Source: Saprospiraceae bacterium (GTDB lineage Bacteria; Bacteroidota; Bacteroidia; Chitinophagales; Saprospiraceae). From it: a DNA stretch of 64,000 nucleotides. Below the pieces are notes generated by a model that was not told the origin of the DNA, did not search any database, and saw nothing but the letters and a program-made list of their open reading frames with translations. The stretch lies in assembly GCA_020627535.1 (NCBI GenBank), contig JAHDGU010000006.1:176290-240289 (forward strand). The letters are read 5' to 3'. The position numbers and the translations under genes were made by a program. This document shows positions 1 to 7,367 of the stretch, piece after piece; position 1 is the first letter of the stretch; the number at the start of each line of letters is the position of its first letter.

Positions 1-723
1 AAAGTGGCGTTTATGAGATATAGCCAACTAGGCCTGAGCTCAGGGTTGCACTACTACCGAGATCAGCTGAGTATGCCCATCTCGGACTCGAGGAAGTTTC
101 TTGAACTAGATGAGAGCTTCGACAATATCGCAGGTGTCAATGCGGAATTGAGTTATCGTCATTATCTAGGGCCAAAGCTATTTGTAGAGACAGGACTTGT
201 GGGATCGATGAGTCGCTACAGATTTGATCACTCCAGTATATCAGAAGCGGATACCACTCTTTCCAATTGGCTCGTAGAACTACGGACTAATAATCTTACG
301 GGTGATACTGAAGAAGTATTGGGTGACACCATGACCACATATACCTTCACATCGCGATATCTTCAGTACAGCGAGCTATATCATCTTGCGATTCCGATGA
401 AGATTGGCGCCTACGTAGACCTTGGTCGATTCCAAGCTTCATTGGCGACGGGTCCTCAGTTGATGTGGGTCATTGGCGCAGATGGTCTCTCACAAGGACT
501 AGACTACAGTGTCATGGACGCAAGTGATAGACAAGATCGAGGTCTTAAGCTGGCATGGTTGGCAGATGTCCGACTGGACTACGAGATCAGTGATCACTAC
601 AGCATTTTTGTGTCTGCATCGGGTGCGAAAAGTATCAGCAACGTGGTCAGCTCGCAAGCACTTTCTAGTCAAAACAGGCCACTCGGATTGCGAAGCAATC
701 TTGGTATTGCCTTGAAGTTGTAG
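1..723 (+). CDS. Outer-membrane beta-barrel protein, 5' end cut by window edge
   Basis: The reading frame is open from the first base of the window and ends at a TAG at 721-723, so the true start and any signal peptide lie outside. The 239 visible residues alternate polar and aromatic residues in short strands, for example VETGLVGSMSRYRF, YHLAIPMKIGAYVDL and LRSNLGIALKL. This pattern and the hydrophobic C-terminal strand resemble PorT-like or OmpA-type porin barrels of Bacteroidota. No catalytic motif is seen. The GTG at position 4 is very probably internal. It converges with the next gene, leaving 5 bp between the stop codons. Calling it an outer-membrane barrel is inferred from the strand pattern only. 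Confidence 0.6.
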   Translation, partial: KVAFMRYSQLGLSSGLHYYRDQLSMPISDSRKFLELDESFDNIAGVNAELSYRHYLGPKLFVETGLVGSMSRYRFDHSSISEADTTLSNWLVELRTNNLTGDTEEVLGDTMTTYTFTSRYLQYSELYHLAIPMKIGAYVDLGRFQASLATGPQLMWVIGADGLSQGLDYSVMDASDRQDRGLKLAWLADVRLDYEISDHYSIFVSASGAKSISNVVSSQALSSQNRPLGLRSNLGIALKL

Positions 724-728
724 CAGGA

Positions 729-1178
729 CTATTTTACAGGCTTCGTAAGCTGTCTGAAAAATGGTACAGCAATGAAGATGAAGCAGCTGCCGTAGATGAT
801 CATTGGGATCAAAAATGCTTTCCAAAAGCTAATACCTGCCATGAAGGTCATGACAATAAAATTGAGCGTGATGGCATGCATGATCATGCGCTCGGTCTTA
901 CTATGTCGTATAATGATAAGATTCATCACGGCCAATCCGACCAACAAGATGGACATGTATAGTGAGAATGCTTCTTGCACCTCAGTCATCGATCTCATAA
1001 TACCTGATCCCCAGTCAAAGCGATAGTTATCCATGAGTTCAAAGAGAGCACGCTTCTCATCGGTATCTTGTGGGCGCTTGCGCGCAAAATGAAAGACGAT
1101 ATGAAAGACCGCCATCACGATGTAGAGCACAGACGAGATGTTGAATAGGAGCCGATTATGTGGTCTTGATTCTTGCAC
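729..1178 (-). CDS. Small four-helix membrane protein of unknown function
   Basis: The 149-residue protein has four hydrophobic segments, at about residues 12-30, 68-90, 97-117 and 121-141, and a charged loop between the first two containing the sequence DNYRFDWGSG. It ends in a basic tail (FFRQLTKPVK). I do not recognise a family with certainty; the size and topology resemble small uncharacterised Bacteroidota membrane proteins related to DoxX or LIC_13387-like families. No partner gene is evident: the upstream side is a 186-bp spacer before the gluconate operon, and the downstream side converges with the barrel gene. A near copy of the dispersed CATTT hairpin element lies inside the gene at 1074-1091. 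Confidence 0.6.
   Translation of the reverse strand: MQESRPHNRLLFNISSVLYIVMAVFHIVFHFARKRPQDTDEKRALFELMDNYRFDWGSGIMRSMTEVQEAFSLYMSILLVGLAVMNLIIIRHSKTERMIMHAITLNFIVMTFMAGISFWKAFLIPMIIYGSCFIFIAVPFFRQLTKPVK
1074..1091 (-). repeat. CATTT-hairpin element, near copy (GCGC stem, GCAA loop, one extra T)
   Basis: On the minus strand this reads CATTTT, then GCGC-GCAA-GCGC. It differs from the ten exact copies by one extra T before the stem. It lies inside the coding sequence of the small membrane protein, on the coding strand. Confidence 0.55.
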
Positions 1179-1364
1179 AGATTTGCTCTCTGGGTCAATG
1201 CGAAGATAGTGCGACTCTCATAAAATGATATTGATCGTTCATAGCTCTTATCTAGATCAAAAATTCTAAGGATGGCTGATTTCTGTCAATAAAGACTCCA
1301 AGTGAATCTAGATATTCAATTTCTCGGGAGAGCTGATCTCACATTGAATATTTACAGTGGGTAG

Positions 1365-2708
1365 TCAGATGAGCACAAGAAGAAGTCCAGAAAATAAAAG
1401 CCCAAAAACAGCAATACCTAGCGTCATCATGGACCAAGACTTTACGGTCTGCTTGAGGTCCAAGCCAAGATACTTACCCACAAGCCAAAATCCACTGTCA
1501 TTGACATGCGAGAAGATTGACGCTCCTGAAGCAATGACAATCACTAGGAGGGCTCGATGCCATGCCTCCATGCTTGCTGGCAAAATAGCAGCACTTAAAC
1601 TTGCAGCGGTAATCATGGCCACGGTCGCCGATCCTTGCAGCAGACGCATCGCTACGGCAGCACACCATGCGAAGAGAAAAATTGAAAAACCCATTTCCAA
1701 AAACGCCTTGGCGAGCATTTCTCCAGCCTTGGTATCCACCAGCACTTGTTTGAGCACTCCACCGGCTCCGGTCAATAAGATGATGATTCCTGCAGGTTCC
1801 AGCGAGTTGTTGCTGATTTCAAGAAGTCTTTTGGACGAAAGTCCTTCTATCCTACCAAGGAAGTACCAAGCAAGGAGATTGGCAATGATCAGGGCAACAA
1901 AAGGGTGGCCAAAAAGTACGACGCACTTTCCAAGAGCATGATCTTCAAGACTGCTGAAGAGCTTCGTTTCATTGAAGAGGGCGGCAGCGAGTATCAACAA
2001 GATCGGCACCGCAATGATTAACAAGAGCTTGGCCAATGGAGAAGTGGTCTGTCGAGTATCCTGCTTGGGGACCTCAGGAGGCGCAATGATGTGGATTCGC
2101 TCACCGATCCATCGACCAAACATCGGTCCACATAGTATCAATGTGGGTAGGCCGACAATGAAGCCACAGAGTATCACTAGGCCTAGTGGGGCATCTATAA
2201 TGTCTGCGACTGCGACTGGGCCAGGTGTAGGAGGTATGAAGGCATGTGTGATGGCAAGCCCTGCGAGCAGAGGAATGGCATAAGTCAAGAGAGATCTGCC
2301 TGTCTTGCGCTGAAGAGAGTATATCAATGGAATAAGAATGATAAATGCCACATCGAAGAAGACAGGGATCGCGATGATAAAACCTGTCAGACTCAAAGCA
2401 AAGCCAGCCCGTTTTTCACCGAATAGGCTCAGCAAATGGCGAGCGATCGTTTCTGCACCGCCACAAGCCTCCAGAATACCTCCAAATATTGCTCCGAGCC
2501 CTACGACGACGGCCACATAGCCCAGGGTGCCACCCATACCTCTCTGTATCGTAGAGATCATTTCTTCACTGGTGAGTCCGGCGCCAAGCCCTACGACGAG
2601 ACTCGCCACCAAGAGCGAGATGAATGCTGGTATCCGCAGTACGAGTATCAGAAATAGTACGACCGCTAGACCTGCTCCGACCCATAACAATAGTTCTACA
2701 TCAATCAT
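1365..2708 (-). CDS. gntP: GntP-family gluconate:H+ symporter
   Basis: This is a polytopic inner-membrane protein of about 447 residues with the GntP layout: an N-terminal pair of helices (LWVGAGLAVVLFLILVLRIP), the conserved RGMGGTLGYVAVVVGLGAIFG segment in two parts, the THAFIPPTPGPVA motif near residue 160, and LLQGSATVAMITAAS near residue 365. The family imports gluconate or related sugar acids with protons. The ATG at 2708 is preferred over an in-frame GTG at 2717 because it forms a TGATG overlap with the stop of the upstream kinase-dehydrogenase gene, which suggests coupled translation. It is the last gene of a three-gene operon (lactonase, fusion enzyme, importer). Substrate specificity for gluconate is inferred from the neighbouring kinase. 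Confidence 0.92.
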   Translation of the reverse strand: MIDVELLLWVGAGLAVVLFLILVLRIPAFISLLVASLVVGLGAGLTSEEMISTIQRGMGGTLGYVAVVVGLGAIFGGILEACGGAETIARHLLSLFGEKRAGFALSLTGFIIAIPVFFDVAFIILIPLIYSLQRKTGRSLLTYAIPLLAGLAITHAFIPPTPGPVAVADIIDAPLGLVILCGFIVGLPTLILCGPMFGRWIGERIHIIAPPEVPKQDTRQTTSPLAKLLLIIAVPILLILAAALFNETKLFSSLEDHALGKCVVLFGHPFVALIIANLLAWYFLGRIEGLSSKRLLEISNNSLEPAGIIILLTGAGGVLKQVLVDTKAGEMLAKAFLEMGFSIFLFAWCAAVAMRLLQGSATVAMITAASLSAAILPASMEAWHRALLVIVIASGASIFSHVNDSGFWLVGKYLGLDLKQTVKSWSMMTLGIAVFGLLFSGLLLVLI

Positions 2709-4588
2709 CACTCCCACTCAGTGTGATAGGATGTAGTAGGATCATCTCTGCGCTGGTAACGATGAGCACCAAAGAAGTCTCTCTGCGCCTGTATCATATC
2801 TGCTGTTGACTCGGCTTGTGTGATTTGTTGCCAGTAGCTCAGTCCTGAGATATGCGCGGGGATAGGACGATTTAGATCTATCCCCATTTTACAGAGATCT
2901 TTCAGATCGTCTTGTGCAGCTTCAATATGCTGCAGGGTACCGGCATGATCAAGCAATGTAGAGTGATCCTTGAAGATGCTCTGGCATCTCTGCATGAGCC
3001 GAGATCGGATGATGCAGCCATTGGTCCATGTAGAGGCCAGTACGCTGAGATTGATCTCATATCCTGACTCCTCAGACATAGTGTAGATCAACTCAAAGCC
3101 CTGTGCATGATTGATCCATCTTGCAGCATCGTAGGCACGGTGGAGTTGGTCTAGATCTATAGCGCGGTTTGGAGCTTGTTTTGGACCAAGCTGAGCTTCT
3201 AGTTTGACTCGTCTTGACTTTTGGGATGAAGTATATCTCGCGTAGACAGCGCTCGTCATCATGGAGCTCGGCACTCCGAGCTGCATGGAAAGCTGGCTGG
3301 ACCACGAGCCGGTGCCCTTGTTTCCTGCACGGTCGAGGATGTTTTGTAGGGTAAACTCGTCATTGGTCTTATGCCTCAATATGGCTGCACTGATCCCTAG
3401 CAGATAGCTTTCACTGTCCGAGGCATTCCAGCTGCTAAAGATCTCGGCGATCTGGGGCAATGAATACTCTGGCTGCAAGAGACCATAGATCTCTGCAATG
3501 AGTTGCATCTCAGCATATTCGATGCCATTGTGAATCATCTTGACAAAGTGCCCTGCTCCTCCTTTGCCGATATAGTTAGCGCAAGAAGCACCTTCAGACG
3601 ATTTGGCGGCGATGAGATTCAGAGCCGCTGCGATCTGTTGGTAAGCTGATTGGTTGCCACCGACCATGATCGATGGACCCCACAGTGCTCCTTGCTCACC
3701 ACCTGATACACCTACTCCAAGGAAATGAACATTGGAAGATTGACATTTGGCTTGTCTTGCTTCTGTATCGCGGTAGTGTGAGTTGCCGCAGTCTAGAATG
3801 ATATCTTCGGGAGCAAGATGTGATAAGAGCTCATCAACAACCAAGTCTGCCGCTCGACCAGCACTGACCATCATCAATATTTTTCTTGGCGTCTCGAGAC
3901 CTTTGACAAATGAAGCTAAGTCCAGATGGATATCCACAGGTTTACCCTGACTCCGAAGCTCAAAGTCCTTGATCAGCTCTTGTTCTTCAGCGCGATTGTA
4001 GACTGCGAGGCTCTGTTGATTGCGAAGGAGATTAAGGGCAAGACTTCGACCCATGACACCGAGTCCGATGAGTCCGATGACTTTCTTTGATTCTTTCGTT
4101 TCGATATGCTCTATGATTTTTGGAAGAAGTTGGTCAATGGGTTTATTGGCGTCTAGTTTCAGGCCATAAGCGGGCTCTTCTAGATCGCGAAACTGCGAAG
4201 CTACAAGACCTGTAGGCATGAAATGCTCTTGTCGAGCTGCCACCCTATTGAGTATCAGTGATTGATCAGCCGAAAGATATATCCACGTGAGATTGGGAGC
4301 ACCCTCGCTCAATATCTGGCGATAGCTCTCTTTGAGAGCCGAACAAGCCAGTACTATAGGGTTTTGACTCTCTGTGATGAGTTGATTGAGACGCTCAAGC
4401 CAAGGCCGTCGATCTTCATCATCAAGTGGCGTACCAGATGACATCTTCGCGATATTGCTCCTTGGGTGATGATCGTCTCCTTCTATGAAGCTGTAGTTGA
4501 GTTGACTGGCTAGACGAGCAGCGACTGCAGTCTTTCCAGAACCGCTGACACCCATCACGACGATACGCTTGACGAGAGGATTACTCAT
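2708..4588 (-). CDS. Gluconokinase / 6-phosphogluconate dehydrogenase fusion
   Basis: A single 626-residue polypeptide carries two enzymes that normally are separate. Residues 1-165 are a thermoresistant-type gluconokinase: Walker A GVSGSGKT at 13-20, EGDDHHP at 36-42, and the conserved run PLDDEDRRPWL near 54-64. Residues 169-626 are a full-length decarboxylating 6-phosphogluconate dehydrogenase: the dinucleotide motif GLGVMG at 175-180, the substrate loop GVSGGEQGALWGPSIM, the catalytic-region motif KMIHNGIEYAEMQ, and the family-typical C-terminal FGAHRY and HTEW. The fusion would convert gluconate plus ATP to 6-phosphogluconate and then to ribulose 5-phosphate and CO2. No frameshift or stop separates the halves. 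The start overlaps the lactonase stop (ATGA), and the stop overlaps the gntP start (TGATG). Confidence 0.95.
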   Translation of the reverse strand: MSNPLVKRIVVMGVSGSGKTAVAARLASQLNYSFIEGDDHHPRSNIAKMSSGTPLDDEDRRPWLERLNQLITESQNPIVLACSALKESYRQILSEGAPNLTWIYLSADQSLILNRVAARQEHFMPTGLVASQFRDLEEPAYGLKLDANKPIDQLLPKIIEHIETKESKKVIGLIGLGVMGRSLALNLLRNQQSLAVYNRAEEQELIKDFELRSQGKPVDIHLDLASFVKGLETPRKILMMVSAGRAADLVVDELLSHLAPEDIILDCGNSHYRDTEARQAKCQSSNVHFLGVGVSGGEQGALWGPSIMVGGNQSAYQQIAAALNLIAAKSSEGASCANYIGKGGAGHFVKMIHNGIEYAEMQLIAEIYGLLQPEYSLPQIAEIFSSWNASDSESYLLGISAAILRHKTNDEFTLQNILDRAGNKGTGSWSSQLSMQLGVPSSMMTSAVYARYTSSQKSRRVKLEAQLGPKQAPNRAIDLDQLHRAYDAARWINHAQGFELIYTMSEESGYEINLSVLASTWTNGCIIRSRLMQRCQSIFKDHSTLLDHAGTLQHIEAAQDDLKDLCKMGIDLNRPIPAHISGLSYWQQITQAESTADMIQAQRDFFGAHRYQRRDDPTTSYHTEWE

Positions 4589-5526
4589 CGGAAGTTGGGA
4601 GATTTGGCGCCTGACACATCGACCTTGTACGTGAATAGTCCACCTGCAAGAGGATATTGTTTGAGTTCGTCATCACTCATATCGACTCTTGCTGTCGTGA
4701 TATATAAGGTTTTGAGCTGGTCTCCGCCAAAAGCGCAGGAAGTGACATTATGAGCCGGCACGGCAATCTTGTCGAGCAACTCTCCAGTCTTCCCATCAAA
4801 TTTTGCCACGGCATTTCCGTTCCAAAGACCAACCCACAAATTATCTTCCGAGTCGATCGCCATGCCGTCAGGAAACCCTAGACTTTTTTCCACATGACGC
4901 AGCAGACGCCGATTGGCAATCTTGCCACTTTCGTCATCATAGTCAAAGACATCAATATTACCAGTGGGAGTATCGATATAGTACATTTTACGCTTGTCAC
5001 TGGACCATACGATACCATTTGATATCGTGATCTGATCGAGCTTTCGCTCAAATGTTCCATCCGGGAGTATGCAATACAAACTACCAGAAGCAGTATCTTC
5101 TGCAAGATTCATGGTACCTGCCCAAAGACGTCCTGAAGGATCACATTTTCCATCATTGAAGCGATTGATATCAAGGCCAGGCTCTATCAGAGCAATTGTG
5201 TCAAGTCTTTCAGTCTCAAGATCTAGCCTATAGATGCCATCTTCGATGGCCAGAGCCACATAGCGTTTGTCAATGGGCACTACGGTGCCTATACGACCAG
5301 GAAGCAAGTGAGCCTGGTAGCTATCATCTTTTGGGTAGTAGAGATAGAGTGTTTTGGAAAGAATGTCTACCCATAAGAGGCGACCATTGTCATGATCCCA
5401 GATTGCTCCTTCACCAAGTTGACTCTCAGTATCATCTAATAATGATGCAAGATTTACATTGTCAGGAGTGCAGCTGTGTAGGACTAGGAAAAGGCAAAAG
5501 ATCAAAGACGATTTAATAGTATTCAC
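4585..5526 (-). CDS. SMP-30/gluconolactonase-family lipoprotein
   Basis: The 313-residue six-bladed propeller lactonase starts with a lipoprotein signal ending in the lipobox LHSC, so it should sit outside the inner membrane. The family metal ligands are recognisable: Glu in QLGEGAIWD near residue 39, Asn in TISNGIVWSSD, and Asp in GFPDGMAID. These enzymes open sugar 1,4- or 1,5-lactones to aldonates. The start is a GTG at 5526 with an AAAGGA ribosome-binding site in the loop of an 8-bp inverted repeat. The location and operon suggest extracytoplasmic production of gluconate, which GntP then imports and the fusion enzyme oxidises. The lactone substrate is inferred. An exact copy of the CATTT hairpin element lies at 5038-5054. 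Confidence 0.9.
   Translation of the reverse strand: MNTIKSSLIFCLFLVLHSCTPDNVNLASLLDDTESQLGEGAIWDHDNGRLLWVDILSKTLYLYYPKDDSYQAHLLPGRIGTVVPIDKRYVALAIEDGIYRLDLETERLDTIALIEPGLDINRFNDGKCDPSGRLWAGTMNLAEDTASGSLYCILPDGTFERKLDQITISNGIVWSSDKRKMYYIDTPTGNIDVFDYDDESGKIANRRLLRHVEKSLGFPDGMAIDSEDNLWVGLWNGNAVAKFDGKTGELLDKIAVPAHNVTSCAFGGDQLKTLYITTARVDMSDDELKQYPLAGGLFTYKVDVSGAKSPNFR
5038..5054 (-). repeat. CATTT-hairpin element, exact copy (GAGC stem, GAAA loop)
   Basis: The minus strand reads CATTT-GAGC-GAAA-GCTC. The copy lies inside the gluconolactonase coding sequence in the sense orientation. Confidence 0.7.
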
Positions 5527-5555
5527 AAATTTCCTTTTGACGAAAGCAATTTGTG
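5524..5555. promoter_or_regulatory. Inverted repeat over the lactonase start codon
   Basis: CACAAATT at 5524-5531 and AATTTGTG at 5548-5555 are perfect 8-bp arms around a 16-bp spacer. One arm covers the GTG start and the spacer holds the probable ribosome-binding site (AAAGGA on the minus strand). It could be a repressor operator or an RNA hairpin hiding the start. A TACGTTCG sequence just upstream resembles the Bacteroidota -7 box with one mismatch. An 8-bp repeat alone is not statistically rare; only its position makes it notable. Confidence 0.35.
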
Positions 5556-5575
5556 ACGAACGTACTATAAAAAAC

Positions 5576-6409
5576 TTATTGACCTATGGAATACCAATAA
5601 CTCGTCCTCTTGGCAGTGTAGTAATTTTTCCATTGATCTAGCGATCTGGAGTCATACATTTCGAGTTTAGCCGAGATACTGCTCCTCTGGCTGTGGCTCA
5701 AGTTCTGGGCATTTTGTGAGACCAGCTGTGAAAGTTTAATTGCGTCGTCGGCACAGCTCGCCTGAGGAGAAATCAGTAGGAGGAGGTTTGTTGCACTTTG
5801 CAGTTGCTTGAGTGTGGCTCCATTGGCCAAGATCTCGGCTCGATGTAGTAGATCGCTGCAAAGTTTTTGCTCTTCCGTTTTTGTGATTTCGCTTTCGAGT
5901 GAAGGCTTAAGATTCTCACAGTCCGATGCCAGTATGGTTTGCTCTAGACTCAAGAGACGTCCCATATCGAGGGCATCAACGGACTTTGCAAAATCAGATT
6001 GCAATGTAGAGCAATCAGGAAAGTTCTCCTGGACGAACTCCATCAGGTGAGCCAGGAGTTTATCAGCGTGTTGAGAGTCCCATTTCAGTGCCTTTGCAAG
6101 TTGAGACTCGACATTTCTTTCATTGGTCAGTCTTGCTGTGAAAGGAAGGTCTATTTGTGAAGATTTGTCATAGAAACTGACATTGTATTTCATGGTTGCT
6201 ACTATCGTCGTATAGCTTTCCATGCCATGGATTCTATTTTGAGAATCGATGATACACCTGCTATAGAGTTTCAAGGGAGAGTGATTGGAAATGCTATAAT
6301 CAGATTTCAATCTGACAGCAATAGAAGACATGAAGCTCTTAGAGACTGAGGTATTCTCTGCTTGATGAGAAATTGAGATTGGTAACAGTTCTTGTGCAGC
6401 AATATTCGT
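5576..6409 (-). pseudogene. Gene of unknown function, 5' end lost at an IS fragment
   Basis: The frame is open from an ATG at 6433 to 5576, but its first roughly 8-30 residues are an out-of-frame reading of the adjacent transposase fragment, so that ATG is not a native start. The native part begins somewhere around 6340-6410 without a start codon or signal peptide. It contains a mixed strand region (IHGMESYTTIVATMKYNVSFYD) followed by helical, leucine-rich segments and ends YYTAKRTSYWYSIGQ. I do not recognise the family; the early part faintly resembles lipoproteins of the LPP20/CsgG-like type. Most likely an insertion followed by deletion removed the promoter and the front of the gene. Confidence 0.6.
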
Positions 6410-6411
6410 AG

Positions 6412-7146
6412 CTTGGCCATGTTCTGCGGCCAATTACGCTTGGCATAGTTGAGCTTATGCTTGATCTTTTTATCCACTGACTTATCCTTAATGGCTTCAT
6501 TGATCGTCTCGATGGTCTTGCTGACCTGATCTGCGTCTAGTTCAGGATAGACAGTAGGATCATTATCCATCAATTCCTCTTTGGCGATGGTCTCGGCATA
6601 TTTCCATAAATCCTCCAACTGATCCTTGATGCGTTGCTTGTGCCGCTTAATGGACTTGCCCCATACAAATGTGTATTTGTTGGCATTGGCCTCTAACTTG
6701 GTACCATCCACGTATATGCTCTTGATGTTTAACAAGCCTTGTTCGGCCATCAAGCTGACCACTTGAGCAAATACCTCCTTCAACACACCCTTGAGCCTAT
6801 CAGATCTGAATCGATTAATCGCATTATGATCAGGTCGCTGCATGCCTGCAAGCCACATAAAGTGAATGTTGCTCGCCACAGCCTGCTCTATCTTGCGCGA
6901 GGAGTATATATTAGACAAGTAGCCATAGACAATAATCTTCAGCATCATCTTAGGATGAAAAGAACTAGCACCACCGCCTTTATACTTTTTGACAATGGAG
7001 GAAATGTCAATACGATCAATCACGTCTCGAACAACTCTGACAACATGATTAGGAGGTATTAACTCCTCAAGACTCGGCGGAAGTAAGCTCAACTGATCAG
7101 GATCATATGGCTTGAAAGTGGCCTTCCTTTGATTCTTAGAACTCAT
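6412..7146 (-). mobile_element. IS1182-family transposase fragment (N-terminal half only)
   Basis: The frame from the ATG at 7146 encodes about 245 residues matching the N-terminal half of IS1182-type transposases: FKPYDPDQLSLLPPSLEELI, then the ISSIVKKYKGGGASSFHPKMMLK stretch, FMWLAGMQRPDHNAINRFR, and the first catalytic Asp in SIYVDGTKLEANANKYTFVW. Homology stops after KRNWPQNMAK near 6412; the frame then runs out of family sequence to a stop at 6307. Family members are usually close to 500 residues, so the other two acidic catalytic residues are missing and the protein cannot transpose. The upstream side abuts the tRNA-Met terminator. No intact terminal repeats or target duplication were recognised. 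Confidence 0.85.
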
Positions 7147-7180
7147 ATTACAAGACAATGCAATATGTTCCAAAATAAAA

Positions 7181-7217
7181 AAAAAGAGACTGCCTACTTA
7201 TTAGACAGCCTCTTTTT
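7181..7217 (-). terminator. Rho-independent terminator of tRNA-Met
   Basis: Read on the minus strand, AAAAAGAGGCTGTCT pairs with AGGCAGTCTCTTTTT (15 bp, two G-U pairs) around a 7-nt loop and is followed by a T-rich tail. It begins one base after the tRNA 3' end. Confidence 0.9.
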
Positions 7218-7218
7218 G

Positions 7219-7292
7219 TAGCGTGAGGCGGACCCGAACCGCCGACCTCAGGATTATGAATCCTGCGCTCTAACCAGCTGAGCTACCACGCC
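7219..7292 (-). tRNA. tRNA-Met (CAU anticodon)
   Basis: The 74-nt gene folds as a complete cloverleaf on the minus strand: acceptor GGCGTGG with TCACGCT (G-U at both ends), D arm GCTC/GAGC, anticodon stem CAGGA/TCCTG with loop TTCATAA (anticodon CAT), and T arm GGCGG-TTCGGGT-CCGCC. The discriminator is A and CCA is not encoded. The acceptor starts with G opposite U rather than the C-A mismatch of initiator tRNA, so it is an elongator tRNA-Met or, less likely, a lysidine-modified tRNA-Ile2. Confidence 0.95.
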
Positions 7293-7367
7293 GTAGTGCT
7301 CGCGAAGGACAATTATCCTCCAAAAAGGACGGCAAAGTTAAGTGATAATGATGCAGATCTTCAAGCC

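Noticed and set aside
4..6. GTG at position 4 as the start of the first gene
   Set aside because: The frame is open at the window edge and no signal peptide follows, although the protein looks like an outer-membrane barrel; the true start is outside.
6307..6433. ATG at 6433 as start of a 285-residue protein
   Set aside because: The first residues are an out-of-frame reading of the transposase fragment and there is no ribosome-binding site; treated as a 5'-truncated gene.
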